Below, in pieces: positions 1-7,947 of a stretch of 18,646 bases of DNA. Both the position numbers and the translations under genes were made by a program. The notes beneath the pieces were generated by a model. The model was not told where the DNA came from. It worked only from the letters and a program-made list of their open reading frames with translations, and did no database searches. Origin of the DNA: Candidatus Colwellbacteria bacterium GWA2_46_10 (GTDB lineage Bacteria > Patescibacteriota > Minisyncoccia > UBA6257 > Colwellbacteraceae); contig MHIS01000014.1 in the NCBI GenBank assembly GCA_001817635.1, forward strand, positions 1 through 18,646, read 5' to 3'. Within the stretch, counting starts at the first letter, position 1. The number at the start of each line of letters is the position of its first letter.

Positions 1-9
1 TCTAGTAGC

Positions 10-47
10 AAAACTTTTAGAAAACTTTTATAAGCTAAATAGCAGTA
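10..47 (+). promoter_or_regulatory. Putative promoter region of the LCP gene
   Basis: Two direct copies of AAAACTTTTA (10-19 and 21-30) sit at the left window edge. The second runs into a -10-like TATAAG at 29-34, 13 nt before the ATG at 48. A TAAATA at 36-41, 6 nt before the ATG, is an alternative -10. No Shine-Dalgarno sequence is visible. Upstream sequence is cut off, so the -35 region cannot be judged fully. Confidence 0.35.
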
Positions 48-959
48 ATGTCTAAACGTACCACCTTCGCCTTTTTGGGATTGATACTGCTCTCCGGCAT
101 AGCTTTTGCCGCAAAGGGCTTTTTGGGGAACGAGAAGGTGTCGGTAGTTAATAAAGACGGAGGAGCATTTGATAACCAAAGTGGGGATTTATCGATTCTT
201 GTGCTGGGACAGGTGGGACCCGGACAGGGAGGCAGGTGGCACGCCGCGCCCAACCTTACGGACGCCATTGTTTTGCTCCACTACCACCAAGCAAGCAACA
301 CCGCGAACCTAATTTCTCTCCCCAGGGATCTCTATGGAAAATTCGGAGAAGAGTACTTCAGGTTAAATAGGCTATACGAGGAGGGGAAGATAGATGACCT
401 TCTTGGGGGGGTCAACGCCATCACGGGTATAGAGGTGAATAAATATATAGTTGTTGATTTGGGGATAGTGAGTAGAGCCATAGACAGTTTGGGAGGAGTA
501 GATATTGATTTGCCCTCCCCAGTTACCGATCCGGTAAGTGGCTTTACTCTAAAGGCTGGACCTCAAAAGTTAAACGGAGAAGATGCTATATGGCTCATTA
601 GAAACCGTTTTGCTCCGGAGGGAGACTTTTTCAGAGAGAAAAACCAGCATTTGGTAATAGAATCTGCCTTTAATAAGTTCAGCAGTCTATCCTCATGGCG
701 CAAAACGGCTGTGATGTTTAATCTTCTGCCAGAGATCAATAAAAGTCAGTCCAACTTCAGCATGGGAGATGTTTTCTATAAATTAGGGAGGATAGACGAC
801 ATTAAATTCAATAGTATAGTGTTGGATTTTAGCACGGGACTTTTAGTAAGCAGTAAAGTCCTGGGGGATGATGGAGAAGAGGCGTACATTTTAATCCCCA
901 GCGAGGGAATCAATGAATACGGGAAGATTAAAGAATTTATTGATCAAAAAATCTCCTAA
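48..959 (+). CDS. LytR-CpsA-Psr (LCP) family cell-envelope protein
   Basis: 303-aa protein with an N-terminal membrane anchor or signal (about residues 6-23) followed by an extracytoplasmic LCP domain. Visible family motifs: the LTDAI segment (70-74) with its Asp, the SLPRDL strand (90-95), the VDLGIVSRAIDSLGGVDI region (136-153), and the LNGEDAIWLIRNR block (175-187) followed by an acidic/Arg/Gln stretch (D193, R196, Q200). In characterised members these residues hold a polyprenyl-pyrophosphate lipid and transfer glycopolymers to the wall; here that role is inferred from the family. The gene converges on recA and its last 4 nt overlap the recA end, so there is no room for a separate terminator. 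It starts without a visible SD. Confidence 0.85.
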   Translation: MSKRTTFAFLGLILLSGIAFAAKGFLGNEKVSVVNKDGGAFDNQSGDLSILVLGQVGPGQGGRWHAAPNLTDAIVLLHYHQASNTANLISLPRDLYGKFGEEYFRLNRLYEEGKIDDLLGGVNAITGIEVNKYIVVDLGIVSRAIDSLGGVDIDLPSPVTDPVSGFTLKAGPQKLNGEDAIWLIRNRFAPEGDFFREKNQHLVIESAFNKFSSLSSWRKTAVMFNLLPEINKSQSNFSMGDVFYKLGRIDDIKFNSIVLDFSTGLLVSSKVLGDDGEEAYILIPSEGINEYGKIKEFIDQKIS

Positions 960-1972
960 GATTCTTTGGGTTCAGATGCCTTCATCACAGCCTTCTCCAT
1001 TTCTCCCAAAAGTTTTTTATCATCCTTAAGGGTTTGGCGGGCCGCCTCGATACCTACTCCTAATTTTGTTTCTCCGAAACTGTAGCTGGCGCCAGCTTTC
1101 CTCACTAACCCAGATTCTAAAGCCAACCCCAAAACATCTCCCTCATAGGAAATACCTTCTCCATAGAGGATATCGAATTCAGCGACCCTGAAGGGAGCAG
1201 CTACTTTGTTTTTTACCACCTTCGCCTTGGTGCGAGAGCCAATCACTTCCTCGCCCTTCTTGAGCTGTGCCTTGCGTCGTATATCCACACGTACCGAGGA
1301 ATAGAATTTGAGAGCTCTTCCACCTGGCGTTGTCTCTGGGTTGCCGAACATGATGCCGATCTTCTCGCGCAACTGATTGATGAAGATAATGATCGTGCCG
1401 CTTTGGGCAGCGATGGCCGTAATTTTGCGCAAGGCCTGAGACATCATGCGCGCTTGCAAGCCAATGAATTTAGATTCCATATCCCCATCAATTTCTGCCT
1501 TAGGAGTCAGAGCGGCTACGGAGTCTATCACCACAATATCAATCATTCCTGATCGGATGAGGCTCTCGAGGATATTGAGAGCCTCCTCGCCGCTATTGGG
1601 TTGAGAAATTAAAAGTTCGTTTGTTTTCACCCCGATTTTCTTTGCGTAATCTGGGTCCAACCCGTGCTCGGCGTCTATAAAAGCTGCCCTACCCCCCTTG
1701 GCTTGAGCGCGCGCAATGGTGGAGAGAGCCAAGGTAGTCTTGCCGGAAGACTCTGGCCCGAATATTTCAATAATCCTTCCTTTGGGAAACCCCCCTACTC
1801 CCAAAGCCATATCGAGCGATAGGGAACCGGTAGAGATAACGTCTACATTTACCTTCCTCGCGTCTCCCAGTTTCATAATGGCCTCCTCGCCGTACTTGGT
1901 ACGGAGAGTTTCCAGAAGACTATCCAAGTCTTTTACTGTCTCTTCTCTAGTTTTCTTCTTGGCCGGTGTCAT
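956..1972 (-). CDS. recA: RecA recombinase
   Basis: 338-aa RecA, full length for a short-tailed bacterial RecA. Residues 1-40 form the N-terminal helix/linker. The Walker A GPESSGKT is at 72-79 and the Walker B strand IDIVVIDS at 144-151. The FINQLREKIG block (198-207) and the loop-L2 segment FGNPETTPGGRALKFY (209-224), which binds single-stranded DNA, are intact. The usual AEHALDP reads AEHGLDP here. It catalyses homologous strand exchange. It is the last gene of a minus-strand operon behind ftsK and an HTH membrane protein, and its start lies inside the 3' end of that HTH gene (26-nt overlap). There is no SD before the ATG, so translation is probably coupled to the upstream gene. Confidence 0.97.
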   Translation of the reverse strand: MTPAKKKTREETVKDLDSLLETLRTKYGEEAIMKLGDARKVNVDVISTGSLSLDMALGVGGFPKGRIIEIFGPESSGKTTLALSTIARAQAKGGRAAFIDAEHGLDPDYAKKIGVKTNELLISQPNSGEEALNILESLIRSGMIDIVVIDSVAALTPKAEIDGDMESKFIGLQARMMSQALRKITAIAAQSGTIIIFINQLREKIGIMFGNPETTPGGRALKFYSSVRVDIRRKAQLKKGEEVIGSRTKAKVVKNKVAAPFRVAEFDILYGEGISYEGDVLGLALESGLVRKAGASYSFGETKLGVGIEAARQTLKDDKKLLGEMEKAVMKASEPKES

Positions 1973-2609
1973 TTGTTGTTTCGATGGTGGGTGGTTGATA
2001 GAATACTTGTTTCACTAATTTGGTTTCCCTTCCGAGATAACGTTTTGCTCTGAAATCTAAAGTGTTGAGCCCAAGCTCTAGTTGAACCTGCTTCTCGAAA
2101 ACCCCGATATCATTAGTATAGATTATTTCTCCGTTTAGGGTTAGTCGGTCATCTGGATTAATCGTCCCCGTTACTGTTATAACCGACTCCTCGGTTGTAT
2201 CTGGGACAGTCACTTCTATATCGGGTTTCCCCAAAATACGGTTGAAGTTCAAGCTGATCAGCAAAAACACCACTATTCCCGAAAGAATCCAGATCATAGT
2301 TGATTTGCTCATCTTCTGTAAGGCGAAGCGGTTTGAAGGAAGGCGATCTTTTTCTCCGGAAGAGAGGGCTTCTACAGAAGATCTAAATACTTGCCATAGA
2401 TAGTCGTTTTCTGCCCCCAACGTAACCGATATCTTAAAAAGATATCCCCTGATGTATGGTTGAGAGGGGAGTTGATCGAAGTTGCCTTCGAGGAGTGCGT
2501 CTATGAAACGACTGGGAACATCCGTGAGGCTGGCTAGCTTTGCGGCTCCCACCCCTTTGGACTTCATTAGTTTCTTTAAAACCTCTACTATATCTTCTAC
2601 CTCATCCAT
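1947..2609 (-). CDS. RodZ-like HTH / single-TM protein with C-terminal Ig-like domain
   Basis: 220-aa protein (numbered from the start chosen here). Residues about 5-75 form a RodZ/HTH_25-type helix-turn-helix ending in the typical LPSQPYIRGYLFKI motif. A TM helix follows at about 105-122, then an outside domain whose ITVTGTINPDDRLTLNGE pattern resembles the Ig-like Glucodextran_B fold. By analogy with RodZ it may link envelope or cytoskeleton processes to the cytoplasm; this is inference. Start choice: the reading frame is open back to an ATG at 2657, but the ATG at 2609 sits directly before the conserved domain and overlaps the ftsK end by only 8 nt, so it is preferred. An AGGAAG lies 15 nt upstream, too far for a good SD. 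It overlaps recA by 26 nt. Confidence 0.75.
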   Translation of the reverse strand: MDEVEDIVEVLKKLMKSKGVGAAKLASLTDVPSRFIDALLEGNFDQLPSQPYIRGYLFKISVTLGAENDYLWQVFRSSVEALSSGEKDRLPSNRFALQKMSKSTMIWILSGIVVFLLISLNFNRILGKPDIEVTVPDTTEESVITVTGTINPDDRLTLNGEIIYTNDIGVFEKQVQLELGLNTLDFRAKRYLGRETKLVKQVFYQPPTIETTNDTGQEEN

Positions 2610-4713
2610 AGTATTCGTTATTTTCTTCCTCTGCTTCACCTTCGTCATATGACTCATCGACGGCTGCCTTGGGAATGTCTATTAAAATATCTCTAGGCTT
2701 TGACCCGTCCGCCGGCCCTATCACCCCCTTTGATTCCATGATATCGAGGAGTCTGGCGGCTCTCGCGTATCCAACCCTTAGTCTTCTCTGTAGCAAGGAC
2801 GCAGAGGCTTTTTTGGCTCGTATTACTACATCCAACGCTTCGTCATACAAATCGTCGTCGCCTTCGCCATCCATATTGTATAGGTTGGGCTTACTGAGAC
2901 TTTCTCCCATTTCCTCACTTAGGGTGTCGCTGGTAGCCCCCCTGTTTTCTGCGTTAATAAACTCGACTACCCTGGAGACTTCATCTTCTTCTATGAGGCT
3001 CCCCTGGATACGCTTGGGCTTCGAGTATTCGGATGAAATGAAGAGCATATCTCCTCCGCCTAAGAGTTTTTCTGCACCGGCGTGATCTAAAATGGTGCGA
3101 GAATCTACCTGGCTTGCCACCTGCAAAGCTATACGAGAGGTGATATTAGCTTTGATAAGGCCGGTTATAACTTCAACGGAGGGGCGTTGGGTAGAGACAA
3201 TTAAGTGTATACCCGTAGCGCGTGCCATTTGGGCCAAGCGCACAACGGCGCTTTCCATTTCTCTCCCGAAAGTACTCATCAAGTCGGCGAGCTCGTCAAT
3301 GATGATTACCATGTACGGCAAGATGTCATCATTTCTGTCTTTGTTATACCCCACAATATCTCTCTTACCCGCATCAAGAAGCAGTTCATAACGACGCTCC
3401 ATTTCCTGGATGGCGAATTTGAGGGCCGCAATTGCTCTTTTGCCGTCGGTGATTACGGGGGAGAGAAGGTGGGGAATTCCATCGTAGACAGACAGCTCTA
3501 CCTTTTTGGGATCGATCATAATAAATCTCAAGGTGGCGGGTGAGTTCTTGTAGAGAAGAGAGACAATTAAGGAATGAATGGCTACGGATTTGCCGCTTCC
3601 CGTTGATCCCGCAATCAACATGTGAGGCATCTTGGCAATGCTAGTGAATATGGGTTCTCCTGAAACATCCCTTCCAAGAGGGATACTAAGATTGCTGCTC
3701 TTACTAAACTCCGGATAGTGGAGGAGTAGCCCTAAGCGCACAATACTCGCTACCTTGTTTGGAACTTCTATACCCACCAAGGATTTTCCGGGGATGGGCG
3801 CTTCGATGCGGATGGGGTGAGCGGCCAGAGCAAGGCTTAGGTCCTGGTTTAGGGCTTCGATTCTGGAGAGCTTTACCCCCTCGGCTGGTTTGAGGGTGTA
3901 CCTGGTTACTTTTGGTCCAATGGTAATCTCGCCCATCTCTACGGGAATACCGAAGCTTTCCAACGTACGTTTGATAATGTTGGCGTTGGCTCTCAAATCT
4001 CCAACCATCGGTTTGTCAGAACTGGTTTTGAGAAGTTTTAAAGGAGGAAATTTGTAATCCTTAAGGGCTGCCTTGAGTCCGCTGTCACTAAAGAGTCCAA
4101 ACCCATCTGTCTTGGGAGCGGGTTTAGCCTCCTCTTTATGCTCACCCGAAACTTCTTCGGTTGGATGATCGTCAATGTCCTGGAGCATGATAACGCGGGG
4201 CTCCTCCTCCTTGGATCTTTCCTTAGATTTGAATTTGATATTCAAAGGTATGTTCAAGGTGGCTAGCATGGAGGCAGCGAGGATAGTTAGATTGATTATC
4301 AAAGAGGCGCCTTTTCCAAAAAATGATTCAAGACTGCCGAGCACCGTCCCGGCTAAACCGCCTGTGCCCTCCGAGATGATATCGAGTATTCCCAATCCAG
4401 AGAGGACAAAGAAGATGGCGCCGACAATGGTGGGGGTAGCCAGAAACTGGTCATTTTTAGTGAGGGCGTTAATGCCCATTAAAACCAAAACGGCGGGGAT
4501 TAAATAGTAGCCCCATCCGAGTAACGTCTCTAGTCCTAGGTATATATATTGCCCAATGGGGCCAGCCCAGCCTAATCCGGAGAGAAAAAAGATAACTGCT
4601 AAGCCAAGAAAGACAACGGCTAAAATACTAGCCTTGGTTTCTGGGCGGAGTCCGCGCTTCTTTTCCTCCTCCTCTTTTCGCTCTCTTTTCTTAGCTTTAC
4701 TCTTCTTGCCCAT
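2602..4713 (-). CDS. ftsK: FtsK/SpoIIIE-type DNA translocase
   Basis: 703-aa septal DNA pump that moves chromosome ends across the closing septum. Residues 1-27 are a highly charged cytoplasmic tail, followed by about four TM helices (28-50, 68-85, 92-112, 134-153), a short acidic linker (165-205), the alpha/beta motor and a C-terminal gamma winged helix (about 635-695). The motor shows Walker A AGSTGSGKS at 368-376 and Walker B VIIIDELADL around 469-478, plus the STQRPS sensor. The gamma domain carries the ASLLQRRLRVGYARAARLLD recognition helix region. The linker is much shorter than in E. coli FtsK, as in SpoIIIE. It is first in the ftsK > HTH > recA operon and divergent from the phosphohexomutase. 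The start at 4713 has GGAG only 1 nt before it. Confidence 0.95.
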   Translation of the reverse strand: MGKKSKAKKRERKEEEEKKRGLRPETKASILAVVFLGLAVIFFLSGLGWAGPIGQYIYLGLETLLGWGYYLIPAVLVLMGINALTKNDQFLATPTIVGAIFFVLSGLGILDIISEGTGGLAGTVLGSLESFFGKGASLIINLTILAASMLATLNIPLNIKFKSKERSKEEEPRVIMLQDIDDHPTEEVSGEHKEEAKPAPKTDGFGLFSDSGLKAALKDYKFPPLKLLKTSSDKPMVGDLRANANIIKRTLESFGIPVEMGEITIGPKVTRYTLKPAEGVKLSRIEALNQDLSLALAAHPIRIEAPIPGKSLVGIEVPNKVASIVRLGLLLHYPEFSKSSNLSIPLGRDVSGEPIFTSIAKMPHMLIAGSTGSGKSVAIHSLIVSLLYKNSPATLRFIMIDPKKVELSVYDGIPHLLSPVITDGKRAIAALKFAIQEMERRYELLLDAGKRDIVGYNKDRNDDILPYMVIIIDELADLMSTFGREMESAVVRLAQMARATGIHLIVSTQRPSVEVITGLIKANITSRIALQVASQVDSRTILDHAGAEKLLGGGDMLFISSEYSKPKRIQGSLIEEDEVSRVVEFINAENRGATSDTLSEEMGESLSKPNLYNMDGEGDDDLYDEALDVVIRAKKASASLLQRRLRVGYARAARLLDIMESKGVIGPADGSKPRDILIDIPKAAVDESYDEGEAEEENNEYYG

Positions 4714-4759
4714 GCTCCATCATTTAACAACAAAAAGGATGGCAGGGAAAGGCGTGATT

Positions 4760-4772
4760 GTGATACGATCAC
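4760..4772. promoter_or_regulatory. Palindrome overlapping a putative extended -10 before the phosphohexomutase
   Basis: GTGAT-ACG-ATCAC is a perfect 5-bp dyad with a 3-nt centre in the 65-nt divergent ftsK/phosphohexomutase intergenic region. It overlaps TGATACGAT, an extended -10-like element (hexamer 4764-4769) whose expected transcript start falls within a few nt of the ATG at 4779. Position and symmetry fit an operator, but no regulator is identifiable here and no good -35 is seen. Confidence 0.35.
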
Positions 4773-4778
4773 TATTAA

Positions 4779-5180
4779 ATGACCATGGATTTGACCTCCA
4801 GGAGGGCGGCTTTCAAGAAATACGATATACGGGGGGTATACCCGGAAATGATAGACGAGGACCTAGTTGCCGTCGTGGCTAGGAGTTTGGCGGCTAAGGT
4901 GTTCAAAAAAGGAACGGTTATTTTGGGGAGGGATGCTCGCAACAGCTCTCCTTCGTTATATGAATCTGCCAAACTGGCTCTTGGTGAGTTCAAGGATATC
5001 AAGGTAGAGAACGTTGGCCTTATGACCACCCCCATGCTTGTTTTCCTGATCCATCATCTAGGAGCTGTGGGAGGAATCATGATCACGGCTTCCCATAATC
5101 CCAAGGAAGACAACGGTGTTAAGGCGGCGGACACTAAAGGACCCATCGGCGGGGAAGAGATGTGGAAGCTAATTCAATGA
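4779..5180 (+). CDS. Phosphomannomutase/phosphoglucomutase, N-terminal part (domain I)
   Basis: 133-aa ORF covering domain I of an alpha-D-phosphohexomutase. It has the KYDIRGVYPE start motif (14-23) and the phosphoserine loop TASHNPKEDNGVK (103-115), with S105 as the expected phosphorylated catalytic serine. It then stops with TGA inside the sequence ATGA; the A-T-G of that overlap begins the ORF carrying domains II-IV. Normal family members are single chains of about 450 aa, so this is half of a split or frameshifted gene. The linker between domains I and II also looks about 15-20 residues short. A second in-frame ATG at 4785 is an equally possible start; the AGGAGG at 4798-4803 is inside the gene and serves no obvious start. 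The enzyme interconverts hexose-6- and hexose-1-phosphates for sugar-nucleotide synthesis. Confidence 0.8.
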   Translation: MTMDLTSRRAAFKKYDIRGVYPEMIDEDLVAVVARSLAAKVFKKGTVILGRDARNSSPSLYESAKLALGEFKDIKVENVGLMTTPMLVFLIHHLGAVGGIMITASHNPKEDNGVKAADTKGPIGGEEMWKLIQ

Positions 5181-6067
5181 ATTACGTTAAAGAGTACGCC
5201 AACTTTCTAAGGCAGTTTATAAACACACCGAACAAGGTGAGAGTTCTCTTTGACTCATCTAATGGTTCAACGGGCATGGTTCTAAAAGAGCTCTACTTAA
5301 ACCACTCCCAGGTGGAAGCGGTTTTTGTAAACGACAATCCTGATGGAGAGTTTCCGGCTCACGGAGCAAATCCTCTGACCAAAGGTGCAATAGATGATGT
5401 GGGGCAGGCTGTATTGAAAACCCAAGTTGATATAGGTGCGGTTTTTGATGGAGATGGAGACAGGGTGTTCTTCTTTGACGAGAAAGGTAGTGTTTTAAGC
5501 TCGTACGAAAGCTTTCGATGTATAAAAGGTGGGTTTAACCCTCCATATGTATTGGACTCTAGGGCTTTGGCTGAATTCACTATGCCTAACGAACAGGTAG
5601 TGCAAACAAAAGTAGGATATTACTTCATCAGAAAAGCTATGGAAGAACACAACGCGGAGTTGGGAGCAGAATACACCGGCCACTTCTACTTCAAAAACTT
5701 CTTCTACGCAGATTCGGGGATTCTAGCGGCTGTGTACATGATTAATTACCTATCTTCACTAAAGGGGGGCGGTAAAGCGTTAAGCGAAGTTGGAGACACA
5801 GAAGATTTCATTAGATTACCGGAGGTGAATTTCAAAGTGAGCTCTCCTGAGGGAGCAATAGATAAACTCAAGGCCTATTTTGTACAAGATAAACAAGTTC
5901 GGATAAGTGAGTTGGACGGACTTACGGTGTACGCACAGAAATTTGCGCTCAATATCAGAGCCTCTGCTACTGAACCCTTGCTTAGGTTTACCTTGGTCGC
6001 AAAAGACCAGAAAGTACTAAAAACTATTGCAGGTAAAGTAGAGGGACTCTTGGGCAAGGATGAATAG
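5177..6067 (+). CDS. Phosphomannomutase/phosphoglucomutase, C-terminal part (domains II-IV)
   Basis: 296 aa from the ATG that overlaps the stop of the domain-I ORF (ATGA). The metal-binding loop DGDGDR is at 91-96. The sugar-binding loop GAEYTGH corresponds to the family GEMSGH motif with Ser replaced by Thr, and the phosphate-binding loop RASATEPLLRF lies near the C-terminus. All catalytic loops of domains II, III and IV are therefore kept. An in-frame GTG at 5162 is an alternative start but has no better context. A single missing base near 5175 (CAA versus CAAA) would restore one reading frame through both halves. It ends 8 nt into the cysteine desulfurase gene, so the two are co-transcribed. 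Confidence 0.8.
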   Translation: MNYVKEYANFLRQFINTPNKVRVLFDSSNGSTGMVLKELYLNHSQVEAVFVNDNPDGEFPAHGANPLTKGAIDDVGQAVLKTQVDIGAVFDGDGDRVFFFDEKGSVLSSYESFRCIKGGFNPPYVLDSRALAEFTMPNEQVVQTKVGYYFIRKAMEEHNAELGAEYTGHFYFKNFFYADSGILAAVYMINYLSSLKGGGKALSEVGDTEDFIRLPEVNFKVSSPEGAIDKLKAYFVQDKQVRISELDGLTVYAQKFALNIRASATEPLLRFTLVAKDQKVLKTIAGKVEGLLGKDE

Positions 6068-7226
6068 GAAGAAACCTATATACCTGGACTACGCCGCCTC
6101 TACCCCAGTTGCCCCGGAGGTTATGGCGTATATGAAGCCGTACTTTTCAAAAAAGTTTGGGAACTCCGGCTCATTGCACTCATTTGGCCAAGAGGCACAG
6201 GCTGTATTGGATAAAGCTCGTATCATCATAGCCGATGAGATAAATGCCGACTTTGACGAGGTTATTTTTACATCCTCCGCGAGTGAAGCTAATGACCTTG
6301 TAATAGACGGCATCTTTGAGGGATCTAAGATAGATAGCCCTAAGATTATTATTTCCGAGATAGAACATGAATCTGTGAGTCAAACCGTAGAGGCTCTCGC
6401 AGAAAGAGGGGCGGAGGTGATTAAGTTGCCGGTTTCAAAGGATGGTTTTGTGGATCCGGAAGAGTTAAGAAAAGCTTTAGATGAAAGAACTATATTAGTT
6501 TCCATTATTTTTGCCTCCAATGAGATAGGGACTATCCAGCCGATAGAAAAGATAGCCCAATTTATTAAATCTTTTAAAGAAGAACATAATTCAATGTACC
6601 CAGTATTCCATACCGATGCCGTACAGGCCGTATCCTCTATAGAAATTGATGTAAGGGCGTTGGGAATAGATTCCCTGACCCTCTCTTCCCAAAAGGTATA
6701 TGGCCCTAAGGGTGCAGGTGCCCTTTATATCCGGAAAACATTCCTGCCGCACCTTAAACCCCAATTAATAGGAGGCGGTCATGAATTTGGCTTGAGGGCA
6801 TCAACTCCTAATACGCCTGCGATAGCGGGATTTGGAAAGGCACTGGAACTTTTGATCAAAGAAAGAAGCACAAAGAGCAGAGAATTAATGGTTTTGCGCA
6901 ATCGGCTTTTAGATGGGTTGAGGAAAGTAGTTCCCGGAATAGAAGTAAACGGCAGTATGGAAAACCGTTTGCCAGGGAATCTCAATGTATATTTCCCAGG
7001 CAGGGGAAACGATAACTTGGTAGTTAGGTTTGATTTGTCCGGAGTGGCAGTTTCCGCCGGATCAGCTTGTTCTGTTAGGTCTAACAAAGTTTCTAAAGCA
7101 ATTCTAGCTTTGGGTTACTCCGTAGAAAGAGCAGGATCAAGCATTCGCTTTACCCTGGGAAACCTCACAACGAGCAAGGAAATAGACGAAACAGTTATGA
7201 GGACAGAGGGAGTTCTAGTCCAATAG
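6060..7226 (+). CDS. Cysteine desulfurase (NifS/IscS-like, class V aminotransferase fold)
   Basis: 388-aa PLP enzyme that takes sulfur from cysteine for Fe-S clusters or tRNA thiolation. Visible features: YLDYAASTPVAP start (8-19), GNSGSLHSFG (34-43), PLP-stacking His in SEIEHESV (H103), HTDAVQAV with the PLP-contacting Asp and Gln (D186, Q189), the Schiff-base lysine K212 in SSQKVYGPKG, the GGGHEFGLRASTPN phosphate and substrate loop, and the catalytic Cys C337 in SAGSACSVRS. The residue before the lysine is Gln (211) instead of the usual His. Its ATG overlaps the upstream phosphohexomutase by 8 nt, and AAGG directly abuts the ATG, so coupling is likely. No iscU- or suf-like gene is in the window. 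Confidence 0.93.
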   Translation: MNRKKPIYLDYAASTPVAPEVMAYMKPYFSKKFGNSGSLHSFGQEAQAVLDKARIIIADEINADFDEVIFTSSASEANDLVIDGIFEGSKIDSPKIIISEIEHESVSQTVEALAERGAEVIKLPVSKDGFVDPEELRKALDERTILVSIIFASNEIGTIQPIEKIAQFIKSFKEEHNSMYPVFHTDAVQAVSSIEIDVRALGIDSLTLSSQKVYGPKGAGALYIRKTFLPHLKPQLIGGGHEFGLRASTPNTPAIAGFGKALELLIKERSTKSRELMVLRNRLLDGLRKVVPGIEVNGSMENRLPGNLNVYFPGRGNDNLVVRFDLSGVAVSAGSACSVRSNKVSKAILALGYSVERAGSSIRFTLGNLTTSKEIDETVMRTEGVLVQ

Positions 7227-7265
7227 GGCATCCAGAGTTATGGGTGCGTTTAATAGGGGGGAGCA
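7209..7265 (+). repeat. Dispersed repeat, copy A (with a degenerate copy in the cysteine desulfurase end)
   Basis: The best part is 7235-7265, reading GAGTTATGGG..TTTAATAG then GGGGGAGCA. It matches copies B, C and D downstream in the pattern (G)GTTCT-AAC..GTC..A-TAG-GGGGAGCA. A shorter related string, GAGTTCTAGTCCAATAGGGC (from 7210), covers the last codons of the desulfurase. It marks the left boundary of the toxin-antitoxin unit. Alignment was by eye. Confidence 0.5.
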
Positions 7266-7304
7266 AGCTATGTGGACAGCACAAGACCACTTTCATTTTC
7301 GTTG

Positions 7305-7319
7305 TATAATATATAGAGG
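7305..7319 (+). promoter_or_regulatory. -10 box and weak SD of the Panacea antitoxin gene
   Basis: A perfect TATAAT lies at 7305-7310, 10 nt before the ATG at 7321. AGAGG at 7315-7319 lies 7 nt before a second in-frame ATG at 7327 but only 1 nt before the first. A transcript starting about 7 nt after the -10 would begin inside the SD, so either a leaderless start at 7321 or an SD start at 7327 is possible. No convincing -35. Confidence 0.55.
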
Positions 7320-7320
7320 T

Positions 7321-7929
7321 ATGAAAATGCTCCTCGAGTTTGACCACAAAAAGGCTACCCAAGTGGCAAATTACCTTACCAAGAAGGAAGGTGACCAAAT
7401 AGATAAGTTAAAACTTATCAAATTGATCTATCTTGCGGATAGGTTTCATTTGAGGCGATATGGTCGCCCCATAACTAACGACACATATCTTGCTATGCCC
7501 CTCGGCCCAGTTGGGTCATCCGTAAAAGACATTATTGAGTTCTCTGACTTTCTTGATGAAGCAGAGCGGAAATATGCCGCAACCTATCTGGGACTTGGAG
7601 GTATTGAAAATACTATAGTTTCCAGAGCAGACGTTGATGCAGACGTATTCTCAAAAAGCGAGCTCGAGGCACTCGACTTTGCATATAATAAATTCGGAGA
7701 TAATTCCGCGTCTAATTTGGTCGACGTCACCCATCGCTATCCAGAGTGGAATAAGTTTAAGTTGGCACTCGAATCAAAGGGAACGACTCGAGAATCGATG
7801 TCATACTCAGACTTCTTTAAAAATCCGAGTGGCATCACGGACGATCAATTTACATTGTCCGCAGACATCCTTTGTGCGTCGCAAGAGCTTTTCGAGGAGG
7901 ATTATAAGGTTGCTGAGTACTGGAGATAA
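7321..7929 (+). CDS. panA: Panacea-domain (DUF4065/SocA-like) antitoxin
   Basis: About 200-202 aa, from ATG 7321 or 7327. The N-terminal half carries the Panacea/DUF4065 signature: helix FDHKKATQVANYL, then IDKLKLIKLIYLADRFHLRRYG, then PITNDTYLAMPLGPV. The domain is known from GepA and SocA and as the common antitoxin domain of PanAT systems, where it neutralises many unrelated toxins encoded next door. The C-terminal part is less conserved, as expected if it contacts the partner. A 148-aa ORF follows after 18 nt on the same strand, the classical two-gene layout. The frame stays open upstream to 7240, but that stretch runs through repeat A and the promoter and is rejected as coding. The unit lies between repeat copies A and B. 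Confidence 0.85.
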   Translation: MKMLLEFDHKKATQVANYLTKKEGDQIDKLKLIKLIYLADRFHLRRYGRPITNDTYLAMPLGPVGSSVKDIIEFSDFLDEAERKYAATYLGLGGIENTIVSRADVDADVFSKSELEALDFAYNKFGDNSASNLVDVTHRYPEWNKFKLALESKGTTRESMSYSDFFKNPSGITDDQFTLSADILCASQELFEEDYKVAEYWR

Positions 7930-7947
7930 CCGATACGCTAAAACTCG

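Noticed and set aside
2669..3543. Three plus-strand frames opposite ftsK
   Set aside because: They are antisense to a full-length, motif-rich ftsK and show no family features.
7240..7320. Upstream extension of the Panacea gene to an ATG at 7240
   Set aside because: The extra residues run through repeat A and a perfect TATAAT and lie before the conserved domain; starts at 7321 or 7327 fit better.
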